Shown piece by piece: positions 7,506-18,307 of a stretch of 64,000 nucleotides of DNA (its first letter is position 1; every line of letters starts with the position of its first letter). Under the pieces are notes generated by a model. That model was given only the letters and a program-made list of their open reading frames with translations, had not been told where the DNA came from and ran no database searches. This DNA comes from Paenibacillus sp. FSL H3-0469. GTDB taxonomy: Bacteria; Bacillota; Bacilli; Paenibacillales; Paenibacillaceae. The stretch is taken from contig NZ_CP150302.1 in the NCBI RefSeq assembly GCF_038051945.1, positions 5,208,001 to 5,272,000 on the forward strand, given 5' to 3'. The position numbers and the translations under genes were made by a program.

Positions 7506-8798
7506 ATGCTGAAGACATGGAGAAGGTTAATATCAGCTTCTACTAGCGGACTGCTGTTGTTCACCGTATTAATTAATGTGCATGCAGGTCCGGCGGATGC
7601 TGCTGCAGCAGCCGTGGCGCAAGGAACGGAGCAGGATGTCTTTCGTATCGTAGCACTTGGAGATTCCATTACTGCCGGGTATGAGCCTGGAATGACTGAT
7701 CCCAGCGTGAAGCCGTACGGATACGCTGAGCGATTACTGGAGCAGGGCTGGTATCATGGGAGAAGTGAGCTTAAGAATTATGGCATCTTGGGCCTTAAGA
7801 CAGCGGGACTGCTTCAATACACCGGAGCTATTAAGGACGGTGCGGCCATTACGCCGGAGGCCATTCAGCCAGGGCTGTCTGATCCGCGTACCTTGCAATT
7901 TGCCGCGCTGGCCCCGCAGATTAGAACAGAGCTCGCTGCGGCGGATCTCATTACCATTACCATCGGCGGTAATGATGTCAGCAGCCTGTTCTTGAATTAC
8001 AAGACGCTGACTGATGCCGATTTCGCTTCCCAGCTTGCGGAGCGTCTGACGGAATACAGCAGTAATGTAACAGCGCTGCTGAAGAATGTCCGGGAAGTGA
8101 ATCCGCAGGCAACCATTCTGCTGGCCGACCAGTATCAGCCTGCTCCAAAAATCGCTCTGGGGGCTTCGTATGACAAACTGATGAATGCAGCTGCACAGTT
8201 CACCATCGCGGCTGAGAATATCGCGGCTACCCTGAACCAGGCAGGCGCTCCTCTTAAGGTAGCTCATGTAGCCGCGAAGTTCGCCGGTGTAGAGGGATCG
8301 CTAACTCATATCATCGGAGCCGGGGCGGCAGACTTCCATCCTACGCAGCTTGGATATGAACGGATTGCTTCTGTATTTGCTGAGCTGCAGTGGGGGGAAT
8401 ACCGTACGCCGGCAGTAACGGCGATGGCTTCGGAGACAGCACCGATGTCCATCGTGGTGAAGGGTAAGGAGCTGAATACACCCAATAAGCCCATTCTGAA
8501 GAACGGGCAAAACTTCCTGGCGCTGAAGGATATTCTGAATGCGGTCTCGGCGGACGGCAAATGGGATAACAAAACCTCCAGCGCGACCGTAATTTACGGC
8601 GGAAGAACGGTGGTTATTACAATCGGCTCGAAGACCATTAAGGTGAACGGTGCGGATGTGGCGATTGATACTCCAGCTTTTCTGCACAAGGTCGGTAAAG
8701 AGGATAAAACCTATCTTCCGCTCGCCGCGCTCGCTACCGGACTGGGCTTCGATGTGAATTACAGCAGCAAACTGCGGACAGCTTTCATTAATCCGTAG
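7506..8798 (+). CDS. Secreted SGNH/GDSL hydrolase with copper-amine-oxidase-like domain
   Basis: A 430-residue protein with a signal peptide (a Lys/Arg start, then SGLLLFTVLINVHA) and likely cleavage near the AxA around residue 30. The SGNH hydrolase domain spans about 45-295: block I LGDSITAGY with the catalytic Ser near 54, GGND near 153, and the DFHPTQLGY Asp/His pair near 276. Residues 310-430 match the copper amine oxidase N-terminal-like domain often found on Paenibacillus surface and secreted proteins, including the LKDILNAVSADGKWD and FLHKVGKEDKTYLPLAAL repeats. The substrate is probably an ester or acetyl group on an extracellular polymer; this is not determined. AGGAGG precedes the ATG. 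The dispersed motif copy 1 lies in its leader region. Confidence 0.88.
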   Translation: MLKTWRRLISASTSGLLLFTVLINVHAGPADAAAAAVAQGTEQDVFRIVALGDSITAGYEPGMTDPSVKPYGYAERLLEQGWYHGRSELKNYGILGLKTAGLLQYTGAIKDGAAITPEAIQPGLSDPRTLQFAALAPQIRTELAAADLITITIGGNDVSSLFLNYKTLTDADFASQLAERLTEYSSNVTALLKNVREVNPQATILLADQYQPAPKIALGASYDKLMNAAAQFTIAAENIAATLNQAGAPLKVAHVAAKFAGVEGSLTHIIGAGAADFHPTQLGYERIASVFAELQWGEYRTPAVTAMASETAPMSIVVKGKELNTPNKPILKNGQNFLALKDILNAVSADGKWDNKTSSATVIYGGRTVVITIGSKTIKVNGADVAIDTPAFLHKVGKEDKTYLPLAALATGLGFDVNYSSKLRTAFINP

Positions 8799-8863
8799 TC
8801 GCGCATAATCTAACCATAGCATCATCAAATCAGTCCCGTAGTGGAAAAGGTGGATGAACCCAG

Positions 8864-9466
8864 TTGTCTAGTATAAAGTATAATGCGGATTACATCATCA
8901 CGATGGAGGATATCATACGGGAAGGCGACCCTGTCCTGCGTTCGGTAACGCAGCCTGTACAGTTGCCGCTGCAGGCGGAGGACCGCGGTGCGCTGCAGAG
9001 CATGATGCAGTTCCTGAAGAACAGTCAGGATGCCGAGATGGCTGCCAAATATAAGCTGCGCTCAGGGGTAGGCTTATCCGCCAATCAGATCGGACTATCG
9101 AAGCGGATGTTTGTCATGTATTTGAAGGATGATAACGGCAAAAATGTGGAATATACCTGGGTGAATCCTAAGATTACCAGCCATTCGATGGCCATGGTCT
9201 ATCTGCCGGAGAGCGAGGGCTGCCTGTCTGTAGACCGGCCGGTGCACGGCTTCGTACCGCGTTATGAGTCTGTGAAGGTCAGGGGCTTTGATCTGAACGG
9301 CGAGGTGATAACCCAGAAATTCAAGGGTTATCAGGCGATCATTATCCAGCATGAGATGGATCATCTGGACGGAATGATGTTCTACGACCGGATCAATCCG
9401 CAGAATCCGTTCAAGCTTCCGCAGGATGTGGAGATCCGCAGCCTGTATGAGCAGAAGGGCAAGTAG
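8864..9466 (+). CDS. def: Peptide deformylase
   Basis: A deformylase that removes the N-formyl group from new proteins at the ribosome. The three motifs are present: GVGLSANQIG (motif 1, with Ser-Ala-Asn in place of the usual Ala-Ala-Pro), EGCLS with the metal-ligand cysteine near residue 118, and HEMDH near 161. The length matches the long Gram-positive type 2 enzymes. The start is uncertain. The TTG at 8864 gives 200 residues and has AAAGGTGG rather far upstream. The ATG at 8903 (MEDIIREGD) fits family N-termini better but has no clear ribosome site. Confidence 0.95.
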   Translation: MSSIKYNADYIITMEDIIREGDPVLRSVTQPVQLPLQAEDRGALQSMMQFLKNSQDAEMAAKYKLRSGVGLSANQIGLSKRMFVMYLKDDNGKNVEYTWVNPKITSHSMAMVYLPESEGCLSVDRPVHGFVPRYESVKVRGFDLNGEVITQKFKGYQAIIIQHEMDHLDGMMFYDRINPQNPFKLPQDVEIRSLYEQKGK

Positions 9467-9556
9467 CGGAGGGTGGCGGATGAGCCTCGCTTAAACGCTG
9501 TATCTGTTCGTAGCGTATCTGTCCGTTTGGATAAGCCAATCGACTTTTAAATGATG

Positions 9557-9608
9557 AATGAGGGGGTGTCTCAGGCCATGTGCATGGCTGTTGAGACACC
9601 CCCTCATT
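9557..9608. terminator. Long perfect hairpin between convergent genes
   Basis: A 17-bp perfect stem (AATGAGGGGGTGTCTCA and its complement) encloses an 18-base loop that holds a nested GCCA/TGGC pair. It lies between def (plus) and hemL (minus), where a bidirectional terminator is expected. Neither side has a clean T-run, so termination is likely but not certain. Confidence 0.6.
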
Positions 9609-9898
9609 GTTATGCAGGAGCCCTGCCGAACCGGGACGCTCCTGTATAGGAAAGGCTCTATTATCCTGCGTGATGGACTGGGAGGCCCTTATCCAGAGAA
9701 AAATTACAAATCCTCAGGCTAGGCGGACACGGAGGACGTTAACTTATCACTTTTTGGTCTCTATCAGCTGAAAAGACAGGGTTAAGAGCTTCTGAGTCCG
9801 CGCTAGGCGTAAAAACCGGATTTATCGCAACAATAGCGTCTTCTCTGTCCGCATAGGTCTATGATAAGCGTATTGAGGAGCATGGCCGGCGCTGCGGA
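9609..9898. other. Intergenic region with imperfect long inverted repeat
   Basis: No gene is visible. CTAGGCGGAC (about 9720) and GTCCGCGCTAGG (about 9797) are near-complementary and enclose a further partly pairing segment, so the region could fold as one long hairpin. It may be a dispersed intergenic repeat or the untranslated tail of hemL. Confidence 0.35.
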
Positions 9899-11215
<1,317 letters not shown>

Positions 11216-11320
11216 AGATAATGTTCCTTTCTTCTTGGCTTGCGCCCATGGGAAAGGGCGAACCGCGGCTGATTCCCGCTGTCCGCCCGCCCCGTGTGCC
11301 AAGCATGGTTATATTGGATG

Positions 11321-12379
11321 TTACTTTGTTACCGGTGATGCTGTAGGACTGCTGCCTGGTGAAGCCTCTGCTCCAGGAGTTGGCGATGGTTCCGGTGCAG
11401 TGAGTGTATCCTCTACGAACTGCTTCAGTGCCTTCTCGCTGCTGAAGCTTATCACCTGGGAGCCGTCCTTGAGGGTCTTCTCCCGGATCAGCTTCATCGG
11501 CGGAATCTGCTCGCTGCCGCCCATAGAGCTGTCATAACCTACAGCGCCCAGCTTCCACATGTCGCTCGCGTCAAGGTTCGTGTCGATATAAGGCGTAACC
11601 TGACCGAGAATATTCGGCAGCTTGATGATCGAAGTGGTACTGATCACCTTGTCCGCCACCGCCTTAAGGAAGCCGCGCTGGCGCTCGGTCCGGGTGAAGT
11701 CGGAGGTGGCATCATGGCGGAAGCGTACATACTGCAGCGCCATTTTGCCATCCAGGTGCTGGAAGCCTTTTTTGAGATCAATATCGTATTCAGGCCCGTC
11801 TGCCTTAGTGGTGTAGCGCATGTCCTTCTCGACCTCATAGTCCACACCGCCCACGGCATCCACCAGCTTAATGAAGCCCTGGAAATCGGTATAGACATAA
11901 TATTGAATCGGAATGCCGAGCAGGTCGCTTACCGTCTGCATCGCCGTATTGGGTCCGTAAGTAATGGCGGCATTGATCCGCTGGGTCCCGTGGTCGGGAA
12001 TATCAACATACGTATCGCGCAGAATAGAGAAGACATAGAATTTCTTCTTCACCGGGTCCAGAGAGGCCACCAGCATGGTGTCGGAACGCGGCACCTCGCC
12101 CTTCTTCACCCCGCGGCCATCCACGCCCATGAGCAGAATGTTAACCGGCTCTGTGCCCTCCCATTCAGGGGGCTGAACCGCCTCCGCCGAGGCTGTAGGA
12201 ACATTAGCAAACGGAGAAGCTTCGCCTGTTTTATGAAGGTTATCCAACTGGTTGTAAATAGCAGTGAAATAGTAAACCAGACCTCCGATAATTAAAAGGA
12301 GTATGATTGCCAGAGTCCAGAGCAGCGTTTTCTTCTTTGACTTGCCGGCTTTTGCGTGCCGGTTCTTTCTTGGCGGCAT
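11321..12379 (-). CDS. LytR-CpsA-Psr (LCP) family wall-polymer transferase
   Basis: A 352-residue protein with a short basic cytoplasmic start, one transmembrane helix (about residues 18-40) and an extracellular LCP domain (about 75-320). Family motifs seen are NILLMGVDGRG, RSDTMLVASLDP, SILRDTYVDIPDHGTQRINAA-like text and LQYVRFRHDATSDFTRTERQ, which contain the Arg/Asp residues that bind the pyrophosphate of the lipid-linked donor. LCP proteins attach teichoic acids or other glycopolymers to peptidoglycan. The last 25 residues are a Pro/Ser/Ala-rich tail. It is transcribed toward hemL and diverges from bcp across a 100-base gap that should hold both promoters. Confidence 0.95.
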   Translation of the reverse strand: MPPRKNRHAKAGKSKKKTLLWTLAIILLLIIGGLVYYFTAIYNQLDNLHKTGEASPFANVPTASAEAVQPPEWEGTEPVNILLMGVDGRGVKKGEVPRSDTMLVASLDPVKKKFYVFSILRDTYVDIPDHGTQRINAAITYGPNTAMQTVSDLLGIPIQYYVYTDFQGFIKLVDAVGGVDYEVEKDMRYTTKADGPEYDIDLKKGFQHLDGKMALQYVRFRHDATSDFTRTERQRGFLKAVADKVISTTSIIKLPNILGQVTPYIDTNLDASDMWKLGAVGYDSSMGGSEQIPPMKLIREKTLKDGSQVISFSSEKALKQFVEDTLTAPEPSPTPGAEASPGSSPTASPVTK

Positions 12380-12481
12380 TTCGTTCGTCCTTTCCAGTTC
12401 ACATTCTCTACATTATAATTTCTTTTGGGAAGACACGCAATTTCAGAAATCATTAACCATATTACAAGGAGTGAATAATAA

Positions 12482-12943
12482 ATGAATATCACTATAGGCG
12501 ACAAGGTTCCGGACTTCACACTCCCTGCGTCAACAGGTGGCAGCATCAGCTTAAGCGACTATCGCGGCAGGAAGGTGCTGCTCTATTTCTATCCCAAGGA
12601 CAGTACTCCGGCCTGCACTCAAGAGGCCTGCGATTTCCGGGATGCCCATGATACCCTTGCCGCTAATGGGGCAGTTGTACTTGGAATCAGCGCCGATCCT
12701 CTAGCCTCGCACAGCAAATTTATTGCCAAGAACAGCCTGCCCTTTCCGCTATTGTCCGATGAGGACCATGCAGTGAGCGAATTGTTCGGGGTATGGCAGC
12801 TTAAGAAGCTCTACGGCAAGGAATTCATGGGCATTGTCCGCTCTACTTTTCTAATTGATGAGGAAGGCATTCTGAGCGCAGAGTGGCGAAAGGTCAGAGT
12901 GAAGGGCCATGTAGAGGCCGCATTAGAACAAATCGTGAAATAA
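12482..12943 (+). CDS. bcp: Thioredoxin-dependent thiol peroxidase (Bcp/PrxQ)
   Basis: A 153-residue atypical 2-Cys peroxiredoxin that reduces hydrogen peroxide and organic peroxides in the cytoplasm with electrons from thioredoxin. The segment YPKDSTPACTQEACDF holds the peroxidatic Cys and, five residues later, the resolving Cys of the PrxQ type. The usual TPGC is TPAC here, a mild variation. The start follows CAAGGAGTG. The gene is transcribed divergently from the LCP gene. No clear PerR box was found in the gap, although it is AT-rich. Confidence 0.95.
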   Translation: MNITIGDKVPDFTLPASTGGSISLSDYRGRKVLLYFYPKDSTPACTQEACDFRDAHDTLAANGAVVLGISADPLASHSKFIAKNSLPFPLLSDEDHAVSELFGVWQLKKLYGKEFMGIVRSTFLIDEEGILSAEWRKVRVKGHVEAALEQIVK

Positions 12944-13051
12944 TTAAGTATGCTGGGAATTAATTGTATTTGTCTGTTACTTTTCTAACAGCTATAGCCA
13001 CGCTCACTCGTGATATAGTTGCCTCATATTACTTCAAATTTGGAGCAAGGT

Positions 13052-16000
13052 ATGGGGGATGGCATGAAGAGACTGCGTATTGGGCTTGACGTCGGATCAA
13101 CTACGGCCAAATTGGTAGTTATGCAGCGGGATATCATTATATATCAGGATTATGTGCGTCATTTCAGTGATATAAAAAAGGCGGCGGTCACCTTGCTCTC
13201 AGAGGTTCAGCAGAGGTTCCCCGGCAGTGAAGCAGCGCTCACCGTTAGCGGCTCCTCCGGGTTATCCCTGTCTAAGCTAGGGGAGATTCCGTTTGTCCAG
13301 GAGGTTATTGCCTGCACGAGGGCGATCAGCGGACGGATTCCAGAATGTGATACCGCGATTGAGCTGGGCGGCGAGGATGCCAAAATCATCTATCTCAGCG
13401 GCGGCATTGAGCAGCGGATGAACACAGCCTGTGCAGGCGGTACAGGGGCATTCATCGATCAGATGGCCTCTCTGCTGCAGACGGACCCTGCCGGGCTGAA
13501 TGCGCTTGCGGTGAAGCATGAGCGGATCTATCCCATCGCTTCGCGCTGCGGGGTATTTGCCAAGAGCGATGTGCAGCCGCTGCTGAATGAAGGAGCGCGG
13601 CGAGAGGATGTGGCGGCCTCGATCTTCCAGAGCATCGTGAACCAGACCATCAGCGGCTTGGCCTGCGGACGTCCGATCCGCGGGCGTGTTGCTTTTCTCG
13701 GGGGACCGTTGACCTTCCTGTCCGCTCTGCGGGACCGGTTCACGGAGACGCTTGGACTGAAGAAGGAGGAGGTGCTGTTCCCGGAGCACTCGCAATACTT
13801 CGTGGCCATCGGTTCGGCGCTTGCCGCGTCAGATCCTGTGTTCCTGCCGCTCGGCGGCTGGATTGCCCGGATCATGGCTGTAGACTTCTCGCAGGACCGC
13901 GCGGAGGATGCAGAGCTGGCGCCGCTGTTCAGAGCGCCGGATGATCTGGCGCAGTTCCGGCTACGCCACGGAAAGGCGACAGCACCGCGCTCTGCGCTGG
14001 CCGCTTACCGGGGATCGGTCTATCTCGGTATAGATGCCGGCTCGACCACGACAAAGCTGGTAGTTACCGGAGCGGGGGATGAGATTCTGCATACCTTCTA
14101 TGGCAGCAATGGCGGCAATCCGTTGCAGTCGGTCACTGACGCGCTGAAGGAGCTCTACCGGATTCTGCCCTCTGGCTGCTACATTGCTGGGGCTTACACA
14201 ACCGGTTATGGAGAGGGTCTGGTCAAGGCGGCGCTGCGGATGGACGGCGGAGAAGTAGAGACGGTGGCCCATTACAAGGCAGCCTCCCGGTTCATGCCGG
14301 AGGTCGACTTCATCCTCGATATCGGCGGCCAGGACATGAAGTGCATCAAGATCCGCGGGGGAGCCATCGACAGCCTGATGCTCAATGAAGCCTGCTCGGC
14401 GGGCTGCGGCTCCTTCCTGGAGAGCTTTGCTTCCGCGCTGGAGCTTGGCATAGAGGAGTTCGCCGCTGCGGCGCTCGAATCGAAGGCACCGGTGAATCTC
14501 GGCTCGCGTTGTACCGTGTTCATGAATTCCAAGGTGAAGCAGGTCCAGAAGGAGGGGGCTACGCTTGCCGATCTCTCGGCCGGGCTGGCTTACTCCGTGG
14601 TGAAGAATGCGCTGCAAAAGGTGATCAAGATCCGTAATCCGGAGGATTTGGGCCGGAATATTATCGTCCAGGGCGGCACCTTCTACAATGAAGCCGTCCT
14701 GCGGGCTTTTGAGCTGCTGACCGGAAGAACGGTAGTCAGACCTGATATCGCCGGCGTGATGGGCGCTTACGGCTGTGCGCTGATGGCCAGAGAACAGGCT
14801 GCGCCGGAAGGAATCAGCACGATTCTCGGACCGGAGGAGCTGGAGGGCTTCCAGTATTCCGTCGCTCCAGGCCGCTGCAGCCGCTGTGCCAACAACTGTG
14901 CGCTGACCATCAGCCGGTTCCCGGACAAGAGCTTCCATGTGACGGGGAACCGCTGTGAACGCGGCGCAGGCGGCAAGAAAGAGAAGAACACGCTGCCGAA
15001 CCTGATGCAATATAAATATGAGCGGTTCTTCGCCTACGAGGGCTTGCCTGAAGTGGCAGCGCTCCGGGGAACGGTTGGACTTCCGCGCACAATGAATATG
15101 TTCGAGAATTACCCCTTCTGGCATACCTTTTTCACCTCGCTGCGCTACCGGACCGTGCTGTCTCCGAAGTCTAGTAAGAAGCTGTATGAGAGCGGAATGG
15201 ATACCATTCCTTCGGAATCCATCTGCTATCCGGCCAAAATGGCCCACGGGCATGTACAGCAGCTGATCGGCCTGGGCGTGGACTTCATCTTTTACCCGGC
15301 GGTGGTGTATGAGAAGAAGGAGGATGATGCGGCACAGAATCACTTCAACTGCCCGGTGGTTGCCTCCTACCCCGAGGTGATCCGCAATAATATGGACGGC
15401 CTGAAGGAGCAGGGGGTTCCGCTGGTCAGCCCGTTCCTGACCTTCGACGATATTCCGGCGCTGACCCGGGTGCTGGCGCGAACCTTCGCCGAGGTGCCTA
15501 AGGAGGAGATTGCGGCTGCTGTCCAGGCGGGACTGGCGGAAGCGGAGCAGGCGAAGAACGATGTGCGCACCAAGGGCGAGGAGACGCTGGTCTTCCTCAC
15601 GGAGACAGGCACGAAGGGGATTCTGCTCTGCGGACATCCGTATCATGCCGACCCTGAGATCAACCACGGGATTGCTGATATGATTACCGGTATGGGACTT
15701 GCGGTGCTGACCGAGGATTCGATCTGCCATCTGGACCGCAGCGAAGGGGATGTTGGCGTAGTGAATCAGTGGACCTACCATGCGCGGATGTACCGCGCGG
15801 CCCGGCTGGCGGCGGGAAGAACTGATCTGGAGCTGGTCCAGCTCACCTCCTTCGGCTGCGGGATCGATGCGATTACCTGCGATGCAGTTCAGGAGATTAT
15901 GGAGCGTCACAACAAGGTCTACACGCTTATCAAAATCGATGAAATCAGCAACCTTGGAGCCGCGCGGATTCGCCTGCGTTCGCTTCAGGCCGCGATGCGT

Positions 16001-17350
16001 GAGCGCGAGAGAGGCGAGGTTAAGCCGCAGCTGCTCTACAAGCCGCAAGTCAATGTGCCGTTCACCAAAGAAATGAAGGATACCTATACCATCCTTGCCC
16101 CGCAGATGTCGCCGATTCATTTCGAGCTGTTCGAACGGGTCTTCCAGGATGCGGGCTACCGGCTGAAAATTCTGGAATCGACCGGTCCGCAGGAGACGGA
16201 GGAAGGCCTCCGGTACGTCAACAATGATGCCTGTTATCCGGCGATTGTAACGATCGGGCAGATGCTGTCGGCACTGAAGAGCGGCGATTATGACCCGGAC
16301 CGGACGGCTGTAATCATGTCGCAGACCGGAGGCGGCTGCCGGGCGACGAACTACATCTCTCTGCTGCGCAAGGCGCTGAAGGATGCCGATCTGGGGCAGA
16401 TCCCGGTGATCTCCCTGAATGCCTCCGGGATGGAGAACCAGCCGGGCTTCCGCATCAGCCTGAAGCTGGCGAACCGCCTGATCGCCGCAGCCTGCTACGG
16501 AGATCTGATGATGCGCCTGCTGCACCGCTTCAGACCGTATGAAGCGGTGCCGGGAAGCGCAGAGGAATTATTCCGCGAAGGAATGGGCCGCTGCAAGGGC
16601 AGCCTGTCAAACTTCTCGTTCCGCGAATATAAGCGGCTGACCCGTGAGATTGTAGCCGGGTTCTCGCGGCTGCCGGTCATCCCGGCGGATAAGCCCAAGG
16701 TGGGCATTGTCGGGGAAATTCTGATCAAATTCCATCCGGATGCCAACAACCATATCATCGACATGATTGAGGCCGAAGGCGGAGAGGCCGTGATGCCTGA
16801 TTTCCTGGACTTCATTTTCTATTGTGTCTACAATCCGATCTACAAGGCCGAGCAATTCGGTAAAAGCAAGCGGCTGGGTTATATCAATCCCATGCTGATC
16901 TCCTATCTCGAAATCTACCGCAAGCCGGTCAAGGTAGCGCTGGAGCAGGCTGGACTATCCAAAGGCCGGGAAAATATCTACGGTCTGGCCGAGAAGGCAA
17001 GCCGCCTCGTGTCGGTTGGCAACCAGATGGGCGAAGGCTGGTTCCTGACGGCCGAGATGATGGATCTATTGGATAACGGCGTGAACAATATTGCCTGCAT
17101 TCAGCCTTTTGCCTGCCTGCCGAATCATATTACCGGGCGCGGGATGATTAAGGGGCTTAAGGATCTATACCCTGGCGCGAACATCGTCGCCATTGATTAT
17201 GATGCCGGAGTCAGCGTGGTCAACCAGGCCAACCGGATTAAGCTGATGATGTCGATTGCCAGCGGAATTGCAGCCGGCACTCAGCCGTCACCGGACGAGG
17301 TGGCACAACTGGTGCCAGTCATGGCCGGTGGTGTGGGCTGCCAGGGGTAG
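13052..17350 (+). CDS. Giant acyl-CoA dehydratase activase-related protein
   Basis: A protein of about 1432 residues combining two ASKHA-type activase domains with a dehydratase-like region. Domain 1 (about 5-290) begins RIGLDVGSTTAKLVV and has NTACAGGTGAFIDQM and SRCGVFAKSDV. Domain 2 (about 322-590) begins YLGIDAGSTTTKLVV and has NEACSAGCGSFLESF and SRCTVFMNSKV; these Cys positions hold the [4Fe-4S] cluster in HgdC-type activators. A Cys cluster follows (RCSRCANNCALTI, near 605), then a DUF2229 region and a 2-hydroxyacyl-CoA-dehydratase D-component-like C-terminus. Characterised activators use ATP to drive an electron into a radical dehydratase. No separate dehydratase subunits are nearby and the reaction of this fused form is unknown. 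The start at 13052 has GGAG six bases upstream; ATG 13064 is the alternative. Confidence 0.88.
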   Translation: MGDGMKRLRIGLDVGSTTAKLVVMQRDIIIYQDYVRHFSDIKKAAVTLLSEVQQRFPGSEAALTVSGSSGLSLSKLGEIPFVQEVIACTRAISGRIPECDTAIELGGEDAKIIYLSGGIEQRMNTACAGGTGAFIDQMASLLQTDPAGLNALAVKHERIYPIASRCGVFAKSDVQPLLNEGARREDVAASIFQSIVNQTISGLACGRPIRGRVAFLGGPLTFLSALRDRFTETLGLKKEEVLFPEHSQYFVAIGSALAASDPVFLPLGGWIARIMAVDFSQDRAEDAELAPLFRAPDDLAQFRLRHGKATAPRSALAAYRGSVYLGIDAGSTTTKLVVTGAGDEILHTFYGSNGGNPLQSVTDALKELYRILPSGCYIAGAYTTGYGEGLVKAALRMDGGEVETVAHYKAASRFMPEVDFILDIGGQDMKCIKIRGGAIDSLMLNEACSAGCGSFLESFASALELGIEEFAAAALESKAPVNLGSRCTVFMNSKVKQVQKEGATLADLSAGLAYSVVKNALQKVIKIRNPEDLGRNIIVQGGTFYNEAVLRAFELLTGRTVVRPDIAGVMGAYGCALMAREQAAPEGISTILGPEELEGFQYSVAPGRCSRCANNCALTISRFPDKSFHVTGNRCERGAGGKKEKNTLPNLMQYKYERFFAYEGLPEVAALRGTVGLPRTMNMFENYPFWHTFFTSLRYRTVLSPKSSKKLYESGMDTIPSESICYPAKMAHGHVQQLIGLGVDFIFYPAVVYEKKEDDAAQNHFNCPVVASYPEVIRNNMDGLKEQGVPLVSPFLTFDDIPALTRVLARTFAEVPKEEIAAAVQAGLAEAEQAKNDVRTKGEETLVFLTETGTKGILLCGHPYHADPEINHGIADMITGMGLAVLTEDSICHLDRSEGDVGVVNQWTYHARMYRAARLAAGRTDLELVQLTSFGCGIDAITCDAVQEIMERHNKVYTLIKIDEISNLGAARIRLRSLQAAMRERERGEVKPQLLYKPQVNVPFTKEMKDTYTILAPQMSPIHFELFERVFQDAGYRLKILESTGPQETEEGLRYVNNDACYPAIVTIGQMLSALKSGDYDPDRTAVIMSQTGGGCRATNYISLLRKALKDADLGQIPVISLNASGMENQPGFRISLKLANRLIAAACYGDLMMRLLHRFRPYEAVPGSAEELFREGMGRCKGSLSNFSFREYKRLTREIVAGFSRLPVIPADKPKVGIVGEILIKFHPDANNHIIDMIEAEGGEAVMPDFLDFIFYCVYNPIYKAEQFGKSKRLGYINPMLISYLEIYRKPVKVALEQAGLSKGRENIYGLAEKASRLVSVGNQMGEGWFLTAEMMDLLDNGVNNIACIQPFACLPNHITGRGMIKGLKDLYPGANIVAIDYDAGVSVVNQANRIKLMMSIASGIAAGTQPSPDEVAQLVPVMAGGVGCQG

Positions 17351-17391
17351 AGCCAGCCGGCTGCGAATAAGTAGCGGTTGAATAGATTAAG

Positions 17392-17425
17392 AGCGGACCG
17401 GAGGGAACTCCGGTCCGCTTTTTTT
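17392..17425 (+). terminator. Rho-independent terminator
   Basis: A perfect 12-bp stem AGCGGACCGGAG/CTCCGGTCCGCT with a GGAA loop followed by six T. It closes the activase transcript. Confidence 0.95.
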
Positions 17426-17505
17426 CGGGATTTCGTGCAAAGAGTTGAGGATAAGTGCTCGGAAACTGGTCTAATGGGTAAAGAGGGGAGCCTAAATACG
17501 AGTGA

Positions 17506-17539
17506 GCCCAATGTAGTCGGAAAACCGACTATATTGGGC
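17506..17539. repeat. Short hairpin repeat, related to the 28-kb array
   Basis: A 15-bp stem (GCCCAATGTAGTCGG with CCGACTATATTGGGC; one G-T pair) around an AAAA loop. Its core, AATGTAGTCGG-AAAA-CCGA, is the same pattern as the five hairpins at 27975-28206. It sits between the activase terminator and the DinB-like gene. No T-run follows, so it is better seen as a dispersed repeat than as a terminator. Confidence 0.7.
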
Positions 17540-17572
17540 AGGCACGGAGCACGTGGGCCGAATCCCCCAGAG

Positions 17573-18256
17573 TCACTTCTGCAGCTTCTGCTTCACCCGC
17601 ATCGCTTTGTTCAGATGGACGAAGTTATGCCGGGTAGCCGGCATCAGCACATGACCGGCAAAGGTTTTGCCGCCCCAATAATCCATTAGCCACTGCTCGC
17701 TGTCCAGTACGGCCTTCTCTTCCCGGACTCTCTCGAATTGCGCCGGAGTTGCCTTCATCCCGAGCTGTCCCGGCTCCAGAGCAGACAGGATGGAACGGGT
17801 TCTACGGGCGACATCGCGACGGTACTCGGATAGCGCTCCGAGATTCACCTCTCTACTGAGAGTAGCGACATCCTCTTCACTCATTCCGTTGCCGGAATGA
17901 ACGTAAGGAACCTCCAGCCTCCGGGTATACTGACCGGAGTATAGCACCTGCTCACGGTCTGCCCCCAGGATGTTCATGGTGATATCCTCAATCCGTGCAC
18001 TGTGCCAGAGATGCCAGACTATAGAATTACGGCTGCCGGGTGTCTGCACCGGGTAGCTGCGCACGGTGGACACCAGCAGCTTGTCCCATAAGGTATCCTC
18101 ATAGGTTACCTGTTCCCCGCTGCCTTCAGAGGCGTAGAGGGCAGAATGCAGCTCCAGAATGATAGCTATGGCTTCAGTATGCGCCTCCGGCTTGGTGATG
18201 ATCCTGGGCAACATTTTATGCTGCCTGTTCCAGTGATTTCGTTGTTCTGTATTCAT
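17573..18256 (-). CDS. DinB-like four-helix protein
   Basis: A 227-residue soluble protein that resembles the DinB/YfiT superfamily of putative metal-dependent enzymes. The helix segment SIVWHLWHSARIEDITM carries the first His, and RHNFVHLN near the C-terminus could supply the third metal ligand. Members include thiol-S-transferases (mycothiol or bacillithiol), but most have no known activity, and the substrate cannot be read from the sequence. The start follows AGCGAGGAT. The gene stands alone, convergent with the activase gene. Confidence 0.75.
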   Translation of the reverse strand: MNTEQRNHWNRQHKMLPRIITKPEAHTEAIAIILELHSALYASEGSGEQVTYEDTLWDKLLVSTVRSYPVQTPGSRNSIVWHLWHSARIEDITMNILGADREQVLYSGQYTRRLEVPYVHSGNGMSEEDVATLSREVNLGALSEYRRDVARRTRSILSALEPGQLGMKATPAQFERVREEKAVLDSEQWLMDYWGGKTFAGHVLMPATRHNFVHLNKAMRVKQKLQK

Positions 18257-18307
18257 GTTTAATCCTCGCTTTCCGTAATTTTTCAGAAAATTTCTGCAAG
18301 AAAATCA

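Noticed and set aside
12380..12481. PerR box between the LCP gene and bcp
   Set aside because: Only half of the TTATAAT-N-ATTATAA pattern is present.
13961..16525. 854-codon minus-strand open frame
   Set aside because: It lies antisense within the activase gene, whose motifs are intact; open by GC-rich codon bias, with no domain seen.
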